The notes below the pieces were generated by a model, which worked only from the letters and a program-made list of their open reading frames with translations, was not told where the DNA came from and did no database searches. From Hyphomicrobium sp. (GTDB lineage Bacteria > Pseudomonadota > Alphaproteobacteria > Rhizobiales > Hyphomicrobiaceae), in the NCBI GenBank assembly GCA_030609245.1, contig JAUWCP010000140.1, positions 1 through 6,419 of the forward strand: a DNA stretch of 6,419 nt, given 5' to 3'. The translations under genes and the position numbers were made by a program. Below are positions 6,143 to 6,419 of this stretch, piece by piece (within the stretch, counting starts at the first letter, position 1; each line of letters begins with the position of its first letter).

Positions 6143-6419
6143 CTAAAGCAAGTCGCGATACAGGACGCGCTCGGTTATTGCGAGCACTGACAACTGCCGC
6201 GCACGACCAATCTTGCAACAATTTGAGGGAGCTGCCAGGACTTGTGGCTGCGCGATGATCGCCGGCACGCTGCCCTTGGTGCGATCGATCCAGACGGACT
6301 TGCCGCCGATCTCGACGCGGGTCCCAATAATCTTGTTGTCCGATTTTTGAGCAGTTGGTGCGTTAGCGCCGGGCGGTACTCGTTGGCACGAGTGCAAAAT
6401 CCAATCGCGCCCCACGCTG
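6143..6419 (-). CDS. Partial unidentified reading frame at the right edge
   Basis: An open frame on the - strand enters from beyond the right edge and ends at a TAG stop at 6143-6145. The visible 92 or so residues include NKIIGTRVEIGGKSVWIDR and GSVPAIIAQPQVLAAP, which read like folded protein, whereas the last 25 residues (NCCKIGRARQLSVLAITERV...) look less natural. I do not recognise it. A GTG near 6415 could start it inside the window but has no visible ribosome binding site, so I treat it as 5'-truncated by the edge. It lies upstream of the lipoprotein gene on the same strand with a 93-nt gap. It may be the end of a real gene, a decayed gene, or a chance open frame. Confidence 0.3.
   Translation of the reverse strand, partial: SVGRDWILHSCQRVPPGANAPTAQKSDNKIIGTRVEIGGKSVWIDRTKGSVPAIIAQPQVLAAPSNCCKIGRARQLSVLAITERVLYRDLL

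Noticed and set aside
5793..6258. + strand open frames over the lipoprotein gene
   Set aside because: They oppose a gene with a good ribosome binding site, signal peptide and lipobox, and show no domain or ribosome binding site of their own.

Overview
The window is a 6.4 kb chromosomal-looking segment, moderately GC-rich, with intact and tightly spaced genes. The cytochrome c, CBS, PfkB and FNR/FixK-type operator content, together with codon choice, suggests an alphaproteobacterium, probably a Hyphomicrobiales-like lineage. This is inference, because no rRNA or other marker gene is present. I see no tRNA, rRNA, insertion sequence, CRISPR array or phage gene.

Layout. On the + strand: a small secreted monohaem cytochrome c (155-481), a 198-nt gap holding two possible micro-ORFs, and a two-CBS-domain protein with a strong ribosome binding site (680-1102). 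Converging on it with an 8-nt gap is pfkB on the - strand (1111-2049). A 182-nt divergent intergenic region follows. It contains a perfect FNR/FixK-type palindrome, TTGAT-CGCA-ATCAA, at 2126-2139. To its right on the + strand are a 960-residue three-part enzyme (acyl carrier protein, fatty-acyl-AMP ligase, PlsC-type acyltransferase; 2232-5114) and a small uncharacterised protein immediately after or overlapping it (5155-5562, possibly from 5104). On the - strand at the right are a small lipoprotein (5690-6049) and an unidentified reading frame running off the edge (6143-6419).

How it may work together. The FNR-type site between pfkB and the lipid enzyme, plus a weaker site upstream of the cytochrome, suggests a low-oxygen response: electron transfer (cytochrome c), energy or adenylate sensing (CBS pair), glycolytic flux (PfkB) and membrane lipid remodelling or fatty-acid recycling (ACP-FAAL-PlsC). 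The gene mix recalls the mycobacterial DosR dormancy regulon, which also contains a pfkB and a two-CBS protein, but this is an analogy of content only. The most unusual item is the lipid enzyme. It carries its own carrier domain, loading enzyme and acyltransferase in one chain, and could take a free fatty acid to an acylated (lyso)phospholipid without free acyl-CoA or free ACP.
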